11,803 nucleotides of DNA, from positions 1-11,803 of the forward strand of contig JAJRUC010000265.1 in assembly GCA_024278015.1 (NCBI GenBank), given 5' to 3'. This DNA is from Chloroflexota bacterium. GTDB taxonomy: Bacteria; Chloroflexota; Anaerolineae; 4572-78. Below the pieces are notes generated by a model. The model had not been told where the DNA came from. It searched no databases and was given only the letters and a program-made list of their open reading frames with translations. Each line of letters begins with the position of its first letter. Within the stretch, counting starts at the first letter, position 1. Below are positions 1 through 6,169 of this stretch, one piece after another. A program made the position numbers and the translations under genes.

Positions 1-872
1 TCGGCCACAAGTTGCTCTATCCACACTGTAAAGGGAGCAATGGCCGGCGAGGCAAAGAAGGTCAGTTTATCGTGCGCGGCCAGGGCCATTTCTCCCAGGG
101 CCGCGCCCAAAACCAGGGCCGGATTATGCGGGGCCACCACGTCGGGGCCGCAAGCTTCGGCCATAGTGGCGGCCCGTTTCAGCAGGTCGGCCACATCAAG
201 GCCAACAAGCGCGGCGGGCACCAGCCCAAAGAAGGTTAAGGCCGAATAGCGTCCGCCCACGTCCGGCGGCGAAGAAAAGACGCGGCGGAAAGATTTTTCG
301 GCGGCCAGTTTTTCCAGTTTTGAACCGGGGTCGGTGATAGCCACAAAATTTTCACCGGGATTTTTCCTGGCGCGACTGACCGCATCGAAGAAATATTTGA
401 AGAAAGACAGCGTCTCAACTGTGCCGCCCGATTTGCTGGAAACCAGAAACAGGGTGCGGGCCGGGTCAATTTTATCGGCCACGGCCTGCACGGCTTGCGG
501 GTTGGTGCTGTCCAGCACAATCAGGGCCGGAAAGCCGGGCGCGTTGCCAAAGACCTTCATCAGCACTTCCGGGGCCAGGCTGCTGCCCCCCATGCCCAAC
601 AGCGCCACATGCTCAAAACCGGCCTGACAAACCTCGGCGGCGAAGGCGGTCAGGTCGGCGGCGTGTTTGCGCATTTCGTGGGGCAGGGTCAGCCAGCCCA
701 GGCGGTTGACCAGTTCCGGGGTTTGGCCGGCTTCGACGGCGTCCGGCACCCACACCGTGCCGTCTTTTTGCCAAATGCGGCGGGCAACATCTTCTTCCGC
801 CCAGCCATTCAGGCGAGATTCAACCGCAAGGTCAAAATTCCCCAAAAATAATTGTTGTTTTGGCGTTTTCAT
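1..872 (-). CDS. pgi: Glucose-6-phosphate isomerase, 3' end cut by window edge
   Basis: Interconverts glucose-6-phosphate and fructose-6-phosphate in the cytoplasm (glycolysis/gluconeogenesis). The frame is open from an ATG at 872 to the left edge, giving 290 residues; the rest of the protein lies outside. Visible SIS-type sugar-phosphate isomerase motifs are GMGGSS (residues 93-98), SSKSGGTVET (145-154), DVGGRYS (204-210) and WIEQL (284-288). They match the PGI half of the bifunctional transaldolase/PGI proteins and their stand-alone relatives. The first 60 residues resemble the linker that joins the two halves in those fusions, but no transaldolase domain precedes them. The start is supported by AGGAGA at 880-885, seven bases upstream. 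The gene begins 20 bases after the mutL stop, so the two are probably co-transcribed. Family assignment is firm; exact subgroup is inference. Confidence 0.9.
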   Translation of the reverse strand, partial: MKTPKQQLFLGNFDLAVESRLNGWAEEDVARRIWQKDGTVWVPDAVEAGQTPELVNRLGWLTLPHEMRKHAADLTAFAAEVCQAGFEHVALLGMGGSSLAPEVLMKVFGNAPGFPALIVLDSTNPQAVQAVADKIDPARTLFLVSSKSGGTVETLSFFKYFFDAVSRARKNPGENFVAITDPGSKLEKLAAEKSFRRVFSSPPDVGGRYSALTFFGLVPAALVGLDVADLLKRAATMAEACGPDVVAPHNPALVLGAALGEMALAAHDKLTFFASPAIAPFTVWIEQLVA

Positions 873-892
873 CGCTTCATCTCCTGTTTTGA

Positions 893-2596
893 TTAATGGC
901 GGCCAAATTCCCGGGCCAGTTGATAGGCCGACATGTGCAGCATGGTAGGCCGTCCATGGGGGCAAGTGCGCGGATTTCGGCACTTTTCCAATGAGTAGAT
1001 GAGTTCTTTCATTTCTTCTTGAGACAGGGTTTGCCCGCCTTTAACGGCCGCCCGTTTGCACACGATAACGGCAATTTTCTCGTGGGTTTGGCGAGCCAGC
1101 GGCACAGCGCCCTCAAGCATTTCTTCCAGCACGCCCAAAAAGGCGGCCACGGGGTCTGTGTGGCCCAAAATCCGGGGCAGGGCCAGCAAGCGATAACTGC
1201 GCCCGCCAAACGGCTCAATTTCAAACCCGACGGCCCGCAACGTATCCTGTTCGGCCTCAAGCAGGGCTGCCTGGGCGGGCGACAGCTCCAGCAGGGCCGG
1301 CGACAGCAAGCGTTGGCCGGCTACGGCGGCCTGCGCTTGCCGGGCCATCATTTGTTCGTACAAAATGCGCTCGTGGGCAGCGTGCTGGTCAACCAGATAC
1401 AAGCCGTCCGGGCCTTCGGCGATGACGTACATTTGCTGAATTTGGCCCACCACCCGCATAGGCGGCATGCGCTGGTCATCGGCGGCGGGGGTCTCCTGTC
1501 TCTCGAAGGCGGTTTCGGTGGGCAGGGGCCGCTGCATATCCAGCCCGAAGCGGGCGGCCTGCGGCGACGGGCCGGTTGCCCACGGCTGGGCCGGTCTGAC
1601 CAGGGGCGATTCCTGCAACACAGCCTGGCGCACGGGGCGTTGCACCGCCGCAAATACGGCGCGGGGGTCCTTGAATTTCACTTCGGCTTTGGTGGGATGC
1701 ACATTTACATCCACCTCGGCGGGGTCCAGTTGAATATTCAGGACGGCCACGGGATTTCGGCCCACCGGCAAAAAGGTATGGTACGCCTGGGCCACGGCCT
1801 GGCCCAAGGCCCGGTCCTGAATCCAGCGTCGATTGACAAAGAAGATTATCTGGTCTCTCCGCCCGCGATGCAGGCCCGGATTGCCCGCAAAGCCATCTAC
1901 GGTCAAGCCTGATTCGGTTCGGCCGGAAACGGGCACAAGTTGTTTGGCCGTATCCAAATTCCACAGCGTCACCAGCACATCGTACAGCTTGCCGCTGCCG
2001 TCGGTTTGAAAAATTTGACGGCCGTTGCTGCGCAGCGAAAAACCAATTTCCGGGAAAGCCATCGCGTAATGGCTCACTACGCGATGAATGTGTCCGGTTT
2101 CAGTGGCGTCAGCTTTAAGGAATTTAAGGCGGGCGGGAACGTTGAAAAAGAGGTTTTCTACTGTTACGCCGGTACCCACCGGCGCGCCGGTGGGGGCAAG
2201 GGTTTGCTGCGCGCCCCCTTCCAGCCGAATGAGTGTGCCGGCCACTTGTTGTTCCGGGCGGGTGATGAAGGTCAGCCGCGAAACAGCGGCAATTGAAGCC
2301 AGAGCTTCGCCCCGAAAGCCCAGCGTTTTTACCTGAAACAGGTCTTCAATGGTTGATAGTTTGCTGGTGGCGTGCCGGGCAAAGGCCAGCGGAACCTCGT
2401 TGGCGGCAATACCGCGGCCATCGTCGGTTATCTTGACGAGCCGTTTGCCGCCGGCCTCAACCTCAAGGCGGATGGTCCGCGCCCCCGCGTCAATGGCGTT
2501 TTCAATGAGTTCCTTCACCACCGAAGCCGGGCGTTCTATCACTTCTCCGGCGGCAATTTTCGCGGCAATATCAGCGGGCAGCACCTGGATAGGCAT
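893..2596 (-). CDS. mutL: DNA mismatch repair protein MutL
   Basis: Mismatch-repair matchmaker that couples MutS recognition to strand incision; cytoplasmic, acts as a dimer. The 567 residues show the N-terminal GHKL ATPase (ENAIDAG 32-38, DDGRGI 58-63, HATSKL 75-80, GFRGEAL 93-99), the transducer domain ending near HPTKAEVKF (300-308), a proline-rich linker (about 325-380) and the C-terminal dimerisation domain. The C-terminal domain has the metal-dependent endonuclease motif DQHA-X2-E-X4-E (403-414), a CKRAAVKGG element (513-521) and CPHGRP (545-550). This MutL should therefore nick DNA itself, as in bacteria lacking MutH. Length is near normal for the family. AGGAGG lies at 2610-2615, 13 bases before the ATG, a rather long spacing, but the N-terminus (residues 3-20) matches the conserved MutL start. 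It leads a two-gene unit with the isomerase gene. Confidence 0.97.
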   Translation of the reverse strand: MPIQVLPADIAAKIAAGEVIERPASVVKELIENAIDAGARTIRLEVEAGGKRLVKITDDGRGIAANEVPLAFARHATSKLSTIEDLFQVKTLGFRGEALASIAAVSRLTFITRPEQQVAGTLIRLEGGAQQTLAPTGAPVGTGVTVENLFFNVPARLKFLKADATETGHIHRVVSHYAMAFPEIGFSLRSNGRQIFQTDGSGKLYDVLVTLWNLDTAKQLVPVSGRTESGLTVDGFAGNPGLHRGRRDQIIFFVNRRWIQDRALGQAVAQAYHTFLPVGRNPVAVLNIQLDPAEVDVNVHPTKAEVKFKDPRAVFAAVQRPVRQAVLQESPLVRPAQPWATGPSPQAARFGLDMQRPLPTETAFERQETPAADDQRMPPMRVVGQIQQMYVIAEGPDGLYLVDQHAAHERILYEQMMARQAQAAVAGQRLLSPALLELSPAQAALLEAEQDTLRAVGFEIEPFGGRSYRLLALPRILGHTDPVAAFLGVLEEMLEGAVPLARQTHEKIAVIVCKRAAVKGGQTLSQEEMKELIYSLEKCRNPRTCPHGRPTMLHMSAYQLAREFGRH

Positions 2597-2609
2597 AAAA
2601 AGCGACGTT

Positions 2610-2665
2610 CCTCCTGTGAAAGCAGGTTTCGGGTTTCGAGTTTATTCGCTTCGTTTCCTGTGAAA
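2610..2665 (-). repeat. Short duplicated leader motif and GTTTCG-type heptads before mutL
   Basis: The mutL leader contains the 10-mer TCCTGTGAAA twice (2612-2621 and 2656-2665, plus-strand reading), so TTTCACAGGA occurs 44 bases apart on the mutL strand. The nearer copy forms part of the ribosome binding site. Between them sit heptads GTTTCGG (2626-2632), GTTTCGA (2633-2639) and a degenerate GTTTATT (2640-2646). These could be a small tandem duplication or a fragment of a dispersed intergenic repeat; nothing shows a function. Confidence 0.35.
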
Positions 2666-2729
2666 ATAGCGGTTAGCTTTCAGCCCCATCTGCAAAATGG
2701 CGTACTGCGGTTCAGGCCGATAGGCCAAA

Positions 2730-2753
2730 TGACCGAGGTCAGGCTATATCATA
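2730..2753 (-). promoter_or_regulatory. Possible mutL promoter -10 with adjacent inverted repeat
   Basis: On the minus strand TATGAT (2753-2748) is one mismatch from the consensus -10 hexamer. Seven bases further downstream lies a perfect inverted repeat TGACC-2-GGTCA (2741-2730), where an operator could sit near the transcription start. No good -35 element is visible at the usual distance. mutL needs a promoter here because the strong terminator at 2798-2834 separates it from ccdA. The exact site is a guess. Confidence 0.25.
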
Positions 2754-2797
2754 AACCAAGGCGGCAGATTAAGGAAATCAAGCGGGTGGGCTTAAAC

Positions 2798-2834
2798 AAA
2801 AAAACCGGATGCGCGACGGGCATCCAGGTTTTTT
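2798..2834 (-). terminator. Rho-independent terminator of ccdA
   Basis: The arms 2799-2812 and 2820-2834 pair almost perfectly: a GGATGC/GCATCC core plus CC/GG and A/T runs, with one bulged base at 2826. The loop is seven bases (2813-2819). Read on the minus strand the stem is followed by a run of T (2804-2798). It starts about 30 bases after the ccdA stop. A/T tracts on both sides mean it could also stop rightward transcripts. Confidence 0.85.
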
Positions 2835-2864
2835 GAAATTACCGGGTCAGGCCGGCGCCGGGTA

Positions 2865-3674
2865 CTAGAGTTTATCAAGCAACCAGGCCGGGGCCAGCGA
2901 GCTGAAGGTAGTGTTGAACAGGGCCGTAAATTGATTTGTCACCAGCAGCACGCCGACAGTAATCAGGAAAACGGCGCTGACCACTTCGATGACGTGGGCG
3001 TAGCGGTTAATTTTTTGCAGCAGGCCGGTGGCGGTGGTCAGCAGCAAGGCCGAGGCCAGGAAGGGTACGGCCAGGCCCATTGAATAAACGAACAGGAGAA
3101 GAATGGCCGACGTGACGCTTTGCCCGGTGGCCGCCAAAGTTAAAATAGCGCCCAGCAAGGGGCCGATGCAGGGTGTCCACCCGGCGGCGAAGGTCATCCC
3201 CACAAATAGCGAGCTGGGATAGCTGGGTTTTTGGCCGCCGCTGCTTTGCAGCCGGCGTTCCGGCAAAATCAGCATATCAAGCCGGTAGTTGAGTTTGTTA
3301 ATCGGTTCGCCGATGTAAGGCACGTTTTGTATTTTTTGGGCAAAAAAGCGGATGAAGCCGCCCATGTGCAAACCAAAAAGAATCAGGAACGCGCCGCCGA
3401 CCTTCACCAGAATTTCGGAGAAGGTGCCGCGCAAAAAAGTGCCCAGCAAGCCAAACGGCGCGCCGAACACTACCACAAAAATTATGGTGAAGCCCAACAC
3501 AAACATCAAGGCGTGACTAAAAACAACGCTGCGCCTGGGCGCTTCGTCGCTGCCGACGGCCGAGCCGGTTAAATACCCCAAATAAACCGGAATGAGCGGC
3601 AATACACACGGCGAGATAAAGGAGAGAAATCCGGCTGCAAATGCCAGGGGGATTGTAATATTTTCTGGTGTCAT
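2865..3674 (-). CDS. ccdA: CcdA/DsbD-family thiol-disulfide electron transporter
   Basis: Integral membrane protein that passes electrons from cytoplasmic thioredoxin to extracytoplasmic thiol oxidoreductases, here most plausibly the CcmG/TlpA protein of the neighbouring operon. The 269 residues are almost entirely hydrophobic with about six membrane segments. They carry the two family cysteines in their usual settings: SPCVLPLIP with C23 in the first helix and WTPCIGP with C169 in the fourth. Length is typical of the short CcdA form without the flanking domains of DsbD. A loop between helices 3 and 4 (about 110-155) is longer than minimal and contains a Ser/Gly/Gln-rich stretch. GGAGGG lies at 3678-3683, only three bases before the ATG, which is unusually tight and might lower expression. 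The gene sits between two terminators, so it appears to be transcribed alone. Confidence 0.94.
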   Translation of the reverse strand: MTPENITIPLAFAAGFLSFISPCVLPLIPVYLGYLTGSAVGSDEAPRRSVVFSHALMFVLGFTIIFVVVFGAPFGLLGTFLRGTFSEILVKVGGAFLILFGLHMGGFIRFFAQKIQNVPYIGEPINKLNYRLDMLILPERRLQSSGGQKPSYPSSLFVGMTFAAGWTPCIGPLLGAILTLAATGQSVTSAILLLFVYSMGLAVPFLASALLLTTATGLLQKINRYAHVIEVVSAVFLITVGVLLVTNQFTALFNTTFSSLAPAWLLDKL

Positions 3675-3719
3675 AAACCCTCCATGCGTCTACAAAATCC
3701 AAAAACCTTGTCTGTTTTC

Positions 3720-3725
3720 AGTATA
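3720..3725 (-). promoter_or_regulatory. Possible -10 element for ccdA
   Basis: TATACT on the minus strand lies 45 bases before the ccdA ATG and just after the operon terminator. No convincing -35 is seen at 16-18 bases. The inference rests mainly on the need for a promoter between the terminator and ccdA. Confidence 0.3.
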
Positions 3726-3737
3726 TCGCCATTTTAC

Positions 3738-3775
3738 AAAAAAACTGTAAGCAGGCTTACGCTGTAAAATTACAG
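3738..3775 (-). terminator. Terminator at the end of the ccm operon
   Basis: On the minus strand, GTAAGC and GCTTAC (3760-3755 and 3752-3747, two-base centre) are followed by seven T (3744-3738). A second overlapping inverted repeat, CTGTAA/TTACAG (3775-3770 with 3767-3762 or 3750-3745), allows alternative folding. It begins 22 bases after the ccmD stop. Stem GC content is moderate, so efficiency may be partial and some read-through into ccdA is possible. Confidence 0.65.
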
Positions 3776-3796
3776 GCGCTTCAACTTTTAACACGC

Positions 3797-3946
3797 TCAC
3801 CCCTGTTGCCGGTCATCCAGCAATTGTTTGAGCATGGTCAATTCCTCGTCAAGCCTTCGCTGGCGGCTGAAAATGCTGAAGATAAAAACAAAACTTAATA
3901 GCCAAAAAAAACCGTAAGCCATCATTAAATAAATTAAATCAGCCAT
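3797..3946 (-). CDS. ccmD: CcmD-family small membrane protein
   Basis: A 49-residue protein with one membrane helix (about 4-26: aromatic-rich AYGFFWLLSFVFIFSIF) followed by a basic and then acidic amphipathic tail (RQRRLDEELTMLKQLL, 28-43). This is the CcmD layout: a small protein that stabilises CcmC-CcmE and helps release holo-CcmE from the CcmABCD complex. Its place directly after ccmC supports the call. AGGAGA (3952-3957) lies five bases before the ATG and overlaps the ccmC stop codon, suggesting translational coupling. The stop is TGA at 3797-3799 and the terminator follows. Sequence identity between CcmD families is low, so the assignment relies on size, topology and position. Confidence 0.85.
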   Translation of the reverse strand: MADLIYLMMAYGFFWLLSFVFIFSIFSRQRRLDEELTMLKQLLDDRQQG

Positions 3947-3955
3947 TTTTTTCTC

Positions 3956-4702
3956 CTATTGATGCAAAATTTGCTGTTTGACAGTTTCAATTTCATGCAT
4001 GGTTTTGCCCAATTTTAAACGATGATACATCAACGTTACATAAAAGATGGTGAAGGCGAACACGCAAAACAACAGGGTGGTGCGCATATCGGCGCTCATA
4101 TCAAAGCCGCCGCTGCCTTCGCCGGCCGATGAGCCGACGACGGCGGGGTGAATATCTCGCCACCACCGAATCGCCAGAAAGTTAATCGGCACGGAAATGA
4201 ACGACACAATGCCGTACACGGCGGCAAACGTCGCCCGCCGGGAAGGGTCATCCATCGCTCCCCGCAGCATCAAATAACCAATGTACATCAGCCAGCCGAT
4301 GGCGCTGATGGTCAACCGGGGGCTCCACGTCCACCAGGTATTCCAGGTTGGTTTGGCCCAAATTGAGCCGGTGATGAGAACCATGGTCATAAACGTCAGG
4401 CCGATTTCCACGCTGGCGTAACCCAGGTTATCCCAATAAAATGTTCTTTTTGACAGGTACAGGACGCCGGATATAAAGGTGATGAAAAAAGCGAAAAACC
4501 CGACCCAGGCCGCGCCCACGTGAAAATACATAATACGCTGGGCAAATTGTTCAGCCGGAGTGCGCAGGTTTGCCGCCGGGGGAGCAAATATAAAGGCCAG
4601 ATACAAGCCGGTAATGATGACAATGGCGCTGGCCAGGGTTAAGCCATTGCCCCAGTTAATCAGTCCCGCCGGTTTTTTTGAAGCAGAAGATATTGCAGAC
4701 AT
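3956..4702 (-). CDS. ccmC: Haem-handling protein CcmC (WWD family)
   Basis: Six-helix membrane protein that binds haem on the outer face and transfers it to CcmE. The 248 residues show both conserved external histidines, H61 (RIMYFHVGAAW) and H185 (WWRDIHP), flanking the tryptophan-rich WWD segment at 115-131. In that segment the usual W-D-x-R-L-T reads W126-S127-P-R-L-T, so the aspartate of the motif is replaced by serine; the tryptophans W115, W120, W123, W124 and W126 remain. An acid/glycine/serine-rich loop (about 190-205) precedes the last helix. The start has GAGGAA (4710-4715) at a good distance. The gene begins 20 bases after ccmB and is followed by ccmD after 9 bases. The family call is very secure; the effect of the serine is unknown. 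Confidence 0.96.
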   Translation of the reverse strand: MSAISSASKKPAGLINWGNGLTLASAIVIITGLYLAFIFAPPAANLRTPAEQFAQRIMYFHVGAAWVGFFAFFITFISGVLYLSKRTFYWDNLGYASVEIGLTFMTMVLITGSIWAKPTWNTWWTWSPRLTISAIGWLMYIGYLMLRGAMDDPSRRATFAAVYGIVSFISVPINFLAIRWWRDIHPAVVGSSAGEGSGGFDMSADMRTTLLFCVFAFTIFYVTLMYHRLKLGKTMHEIETVKQQILHQ

Positions 4703-4722
4703 AAACTTTTTCCTCTTTCTTC

Positions 4723-5469
4723 CTATTCCTCAACAATGTATTCAAACAAAATAAAGGATGCCGCCAAAAAAATTACGTCGAAGGTAATGAGCAGCCCCAA
4801 CCAGCTTTGAATATCTTCCAGGGGGAGCGCATCCAGAATTCCGGCGGTAAGCCGCACCGCCGAAAGCAGGACCGGCACCACCACCGGAAAGAGCAAAATG
4901 GGCAATAGCACGTCGCGGGCGCGGGTGTGAACGACCATCGCCGAAAAAAGCGTGCCCACCCCGGCAAACCCGATGGTGCCCAGCACCACCACGCCCACCA
5001 AAGCCGGCACAACGGCCAGCGGCTGGTTGAAAAACACAATGAACAGGGGCAAAATACCCACTTCGACCACGGAGATGAAGATAACGTTGCCCAAAAACTT
5101 GCCGAAATAAATGGCGCTGCGGTCTACCGGCGCCAGCAACAGCCCTTCCAGAGACCCCCGGTCTCGCTCAACGATGAAACTGCGACCCAGACCCAGCATT
5201 CCGGCGAAGGCAATCGCCACCCACAAAACGCCGGGAGCCAGCGTGGCGGCGTTATCGGTGCGTAAATCGAAGGTGAAGTTGAAGATGAAAATGACCAGTA
5301 ACGAGAAGACAAACATCGCGCTCAACATCTCTTTGGTGCGCAATTCGGCGGTGATGTCTTTGTACACAATCGCCAAAATTTTGTAAAAATAGCGGGAACG
5401 CACGGGCGCGGCTCCGGCGGGCTGCATGGTGGCGGCAGATTGATTTTTTGTGTCTGTTTGTGGTGGCAT
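4723..5469 (-). CDS. ccmB: Haem exporter-type ABC permease CcmB
   Basis: Membrane subunit of the CcmAB ABC transporter, which uses ATP to drive release of haem-loaded CcmE from CcmC. The 248 residues have six hydrophobic segments and CcmB signatures: KDITAELRTKE (37-47), LAPGVLWVAIAFAG (77-90), EGLLLAPVDRSAIYFGK (108-124) and LLPILLFPVVVPVLLSA (188-204). About 25-30 residues at the N-terminus are extra, polar and rich in Ala, Pro and Gln. An internal ATG at residue 15 (codon starting at 5427) could be the true start. The annotated ATG follows the ccmA stop by only four bases, with a weak TTAGG as possible ribosome binding site overlapping that stop. Confidence 0.95.
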   Translation of the reverse strand: MPPQTDTKNQSAATMQPAGAAPVRSRYFYKILAIVYKDITAELRTKEMLSAMFVFSLLVIFIFNFTFDLRTDNAATLAPGVLWVAIAFAGMLGLGRSFIVERDRGSLEGLLLAPVDRSAIYFGKFLGNVIFISVVEVGILPLFIVFFNQPLAVVPALVGVVVLGTIGFAGVGTLFSAMVVHTRARDVLLPILLFPVVVPVLLSAVRLTAGILDALPLEDIQSWLGLLITFDVIFLAASFILFEYIVEE

Positions 5470-5473
5470 TGAC

Positions 5474-6169
5474 CTAACCCTGCTGCGAAAAATACGTTGA
5501 TTTCAGTTCTGCGGCGGTGACGGTATTTCCGGCGGCGTCTCTGACAATTTTGCCTTTGTCCAGCACCAGCACCCGCTTGCCCAGGCTCACCCCCCGCTCC
5601 AGATTATGGGTGGTCATTAAAACGGTGCGCCGGTTCATGCCGACGGCCGCCAGCAAATCGCCCAGCATGGAAGCGGCGTTCTGGTCCAGGCCGGTGTCCG
5701 GTTCATCCAGCAAAAGGATGGGCGGATTGTGCAGAATGGCGCGGGCAATAGCCAGGCGCTGCTGCATACCCCGCGAATAGGTTCGCACCGGGTCTTTTTG
5801 GCGGCCCCACAGCCCCACCTGATGCAAAACTTCGTTGATGCGGGCTTTGGAATCCGGAACATCGTACATGCGGGCGTAAAATTGCAGGTTTTGCTCGCCG
5901 CTCAAGTCATCGTACAGCAAGGTTTTGTGGGAAACAAGCCCGATGTAGCGCCTGATATGGGCCGCATGTTGGGCGGTGTCCATACCGCCAATCAGCACCG
6001 TGCCGGCGGTGGGCCGGCCCAGGGTGGCGATGATGCTCATCAACGTGGTTTTGCCCGCCCCGTTAACGCCCAGCAAGGTCACAAAATCGCCGGGGGCAAT
6101 ATCGATGTCGATGTTTCGCAACACAACGCGGCTGCCGAACGCTTTTACAAGTTTTATGACTTTAATCAT
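5474..6169 (-). CDS. ccmA: Haem exporter-type ATP-binding protein CcmA
   Basis: Cytoplasmic ATPase of the CcmAB unit. The 231 residues contain Walker A GVNGAGKT (34-41), an ABC signature in the variant form YSRGMQQ (131-137), Walker B ILLLDEP (151-157), a D-loop GLDQN (160-164) and the switch histidine in TTHNLERG (H188). Where ABC ATPases usually have the Q-loop glutamine (CcmA proteins typically read H-Q at this place), this one reads SHK, with lysine 82. Length and order match CcmA, and ccmB and ccmC follow directly. The ATG lies inside the end of the cytochrome gene (ATGATTAA, eight shared bases), without a clear Shine-Dalgarno site, so translation is probably coupled to the upstream gene. 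Confidence 0.93.
   Translation of the reverse strand: MIKVIKLVKAFGSRVVLRNIDIDIAPGDFVTLLGVNGAGKTTLMSIIATLGRPTAGTVLIGGMDTAQHAAHIRRYIGLVSHKTLLYDDLSGEQNLQFYARMYDVPDSKARINEVLHQVGLWGRQKDPVRTYSRGMQQRLAIARAILHNPPILLLDEPDTGLDQNAASMLGDLLAAVGMNRRTVLMTTHNLERGVSLGKRVLVLDKGKIVRDAAGNTVTAAELKSTYFSQQG

Noticed and set aside
1019..1912. Long open frame on the plus strand (297 codons) opposite mutL
   Set aside because: It lies wholly antisense to the conserved mutL gene, has low-complexity Gly/His/Gln-rich composition, and shows no family motif.
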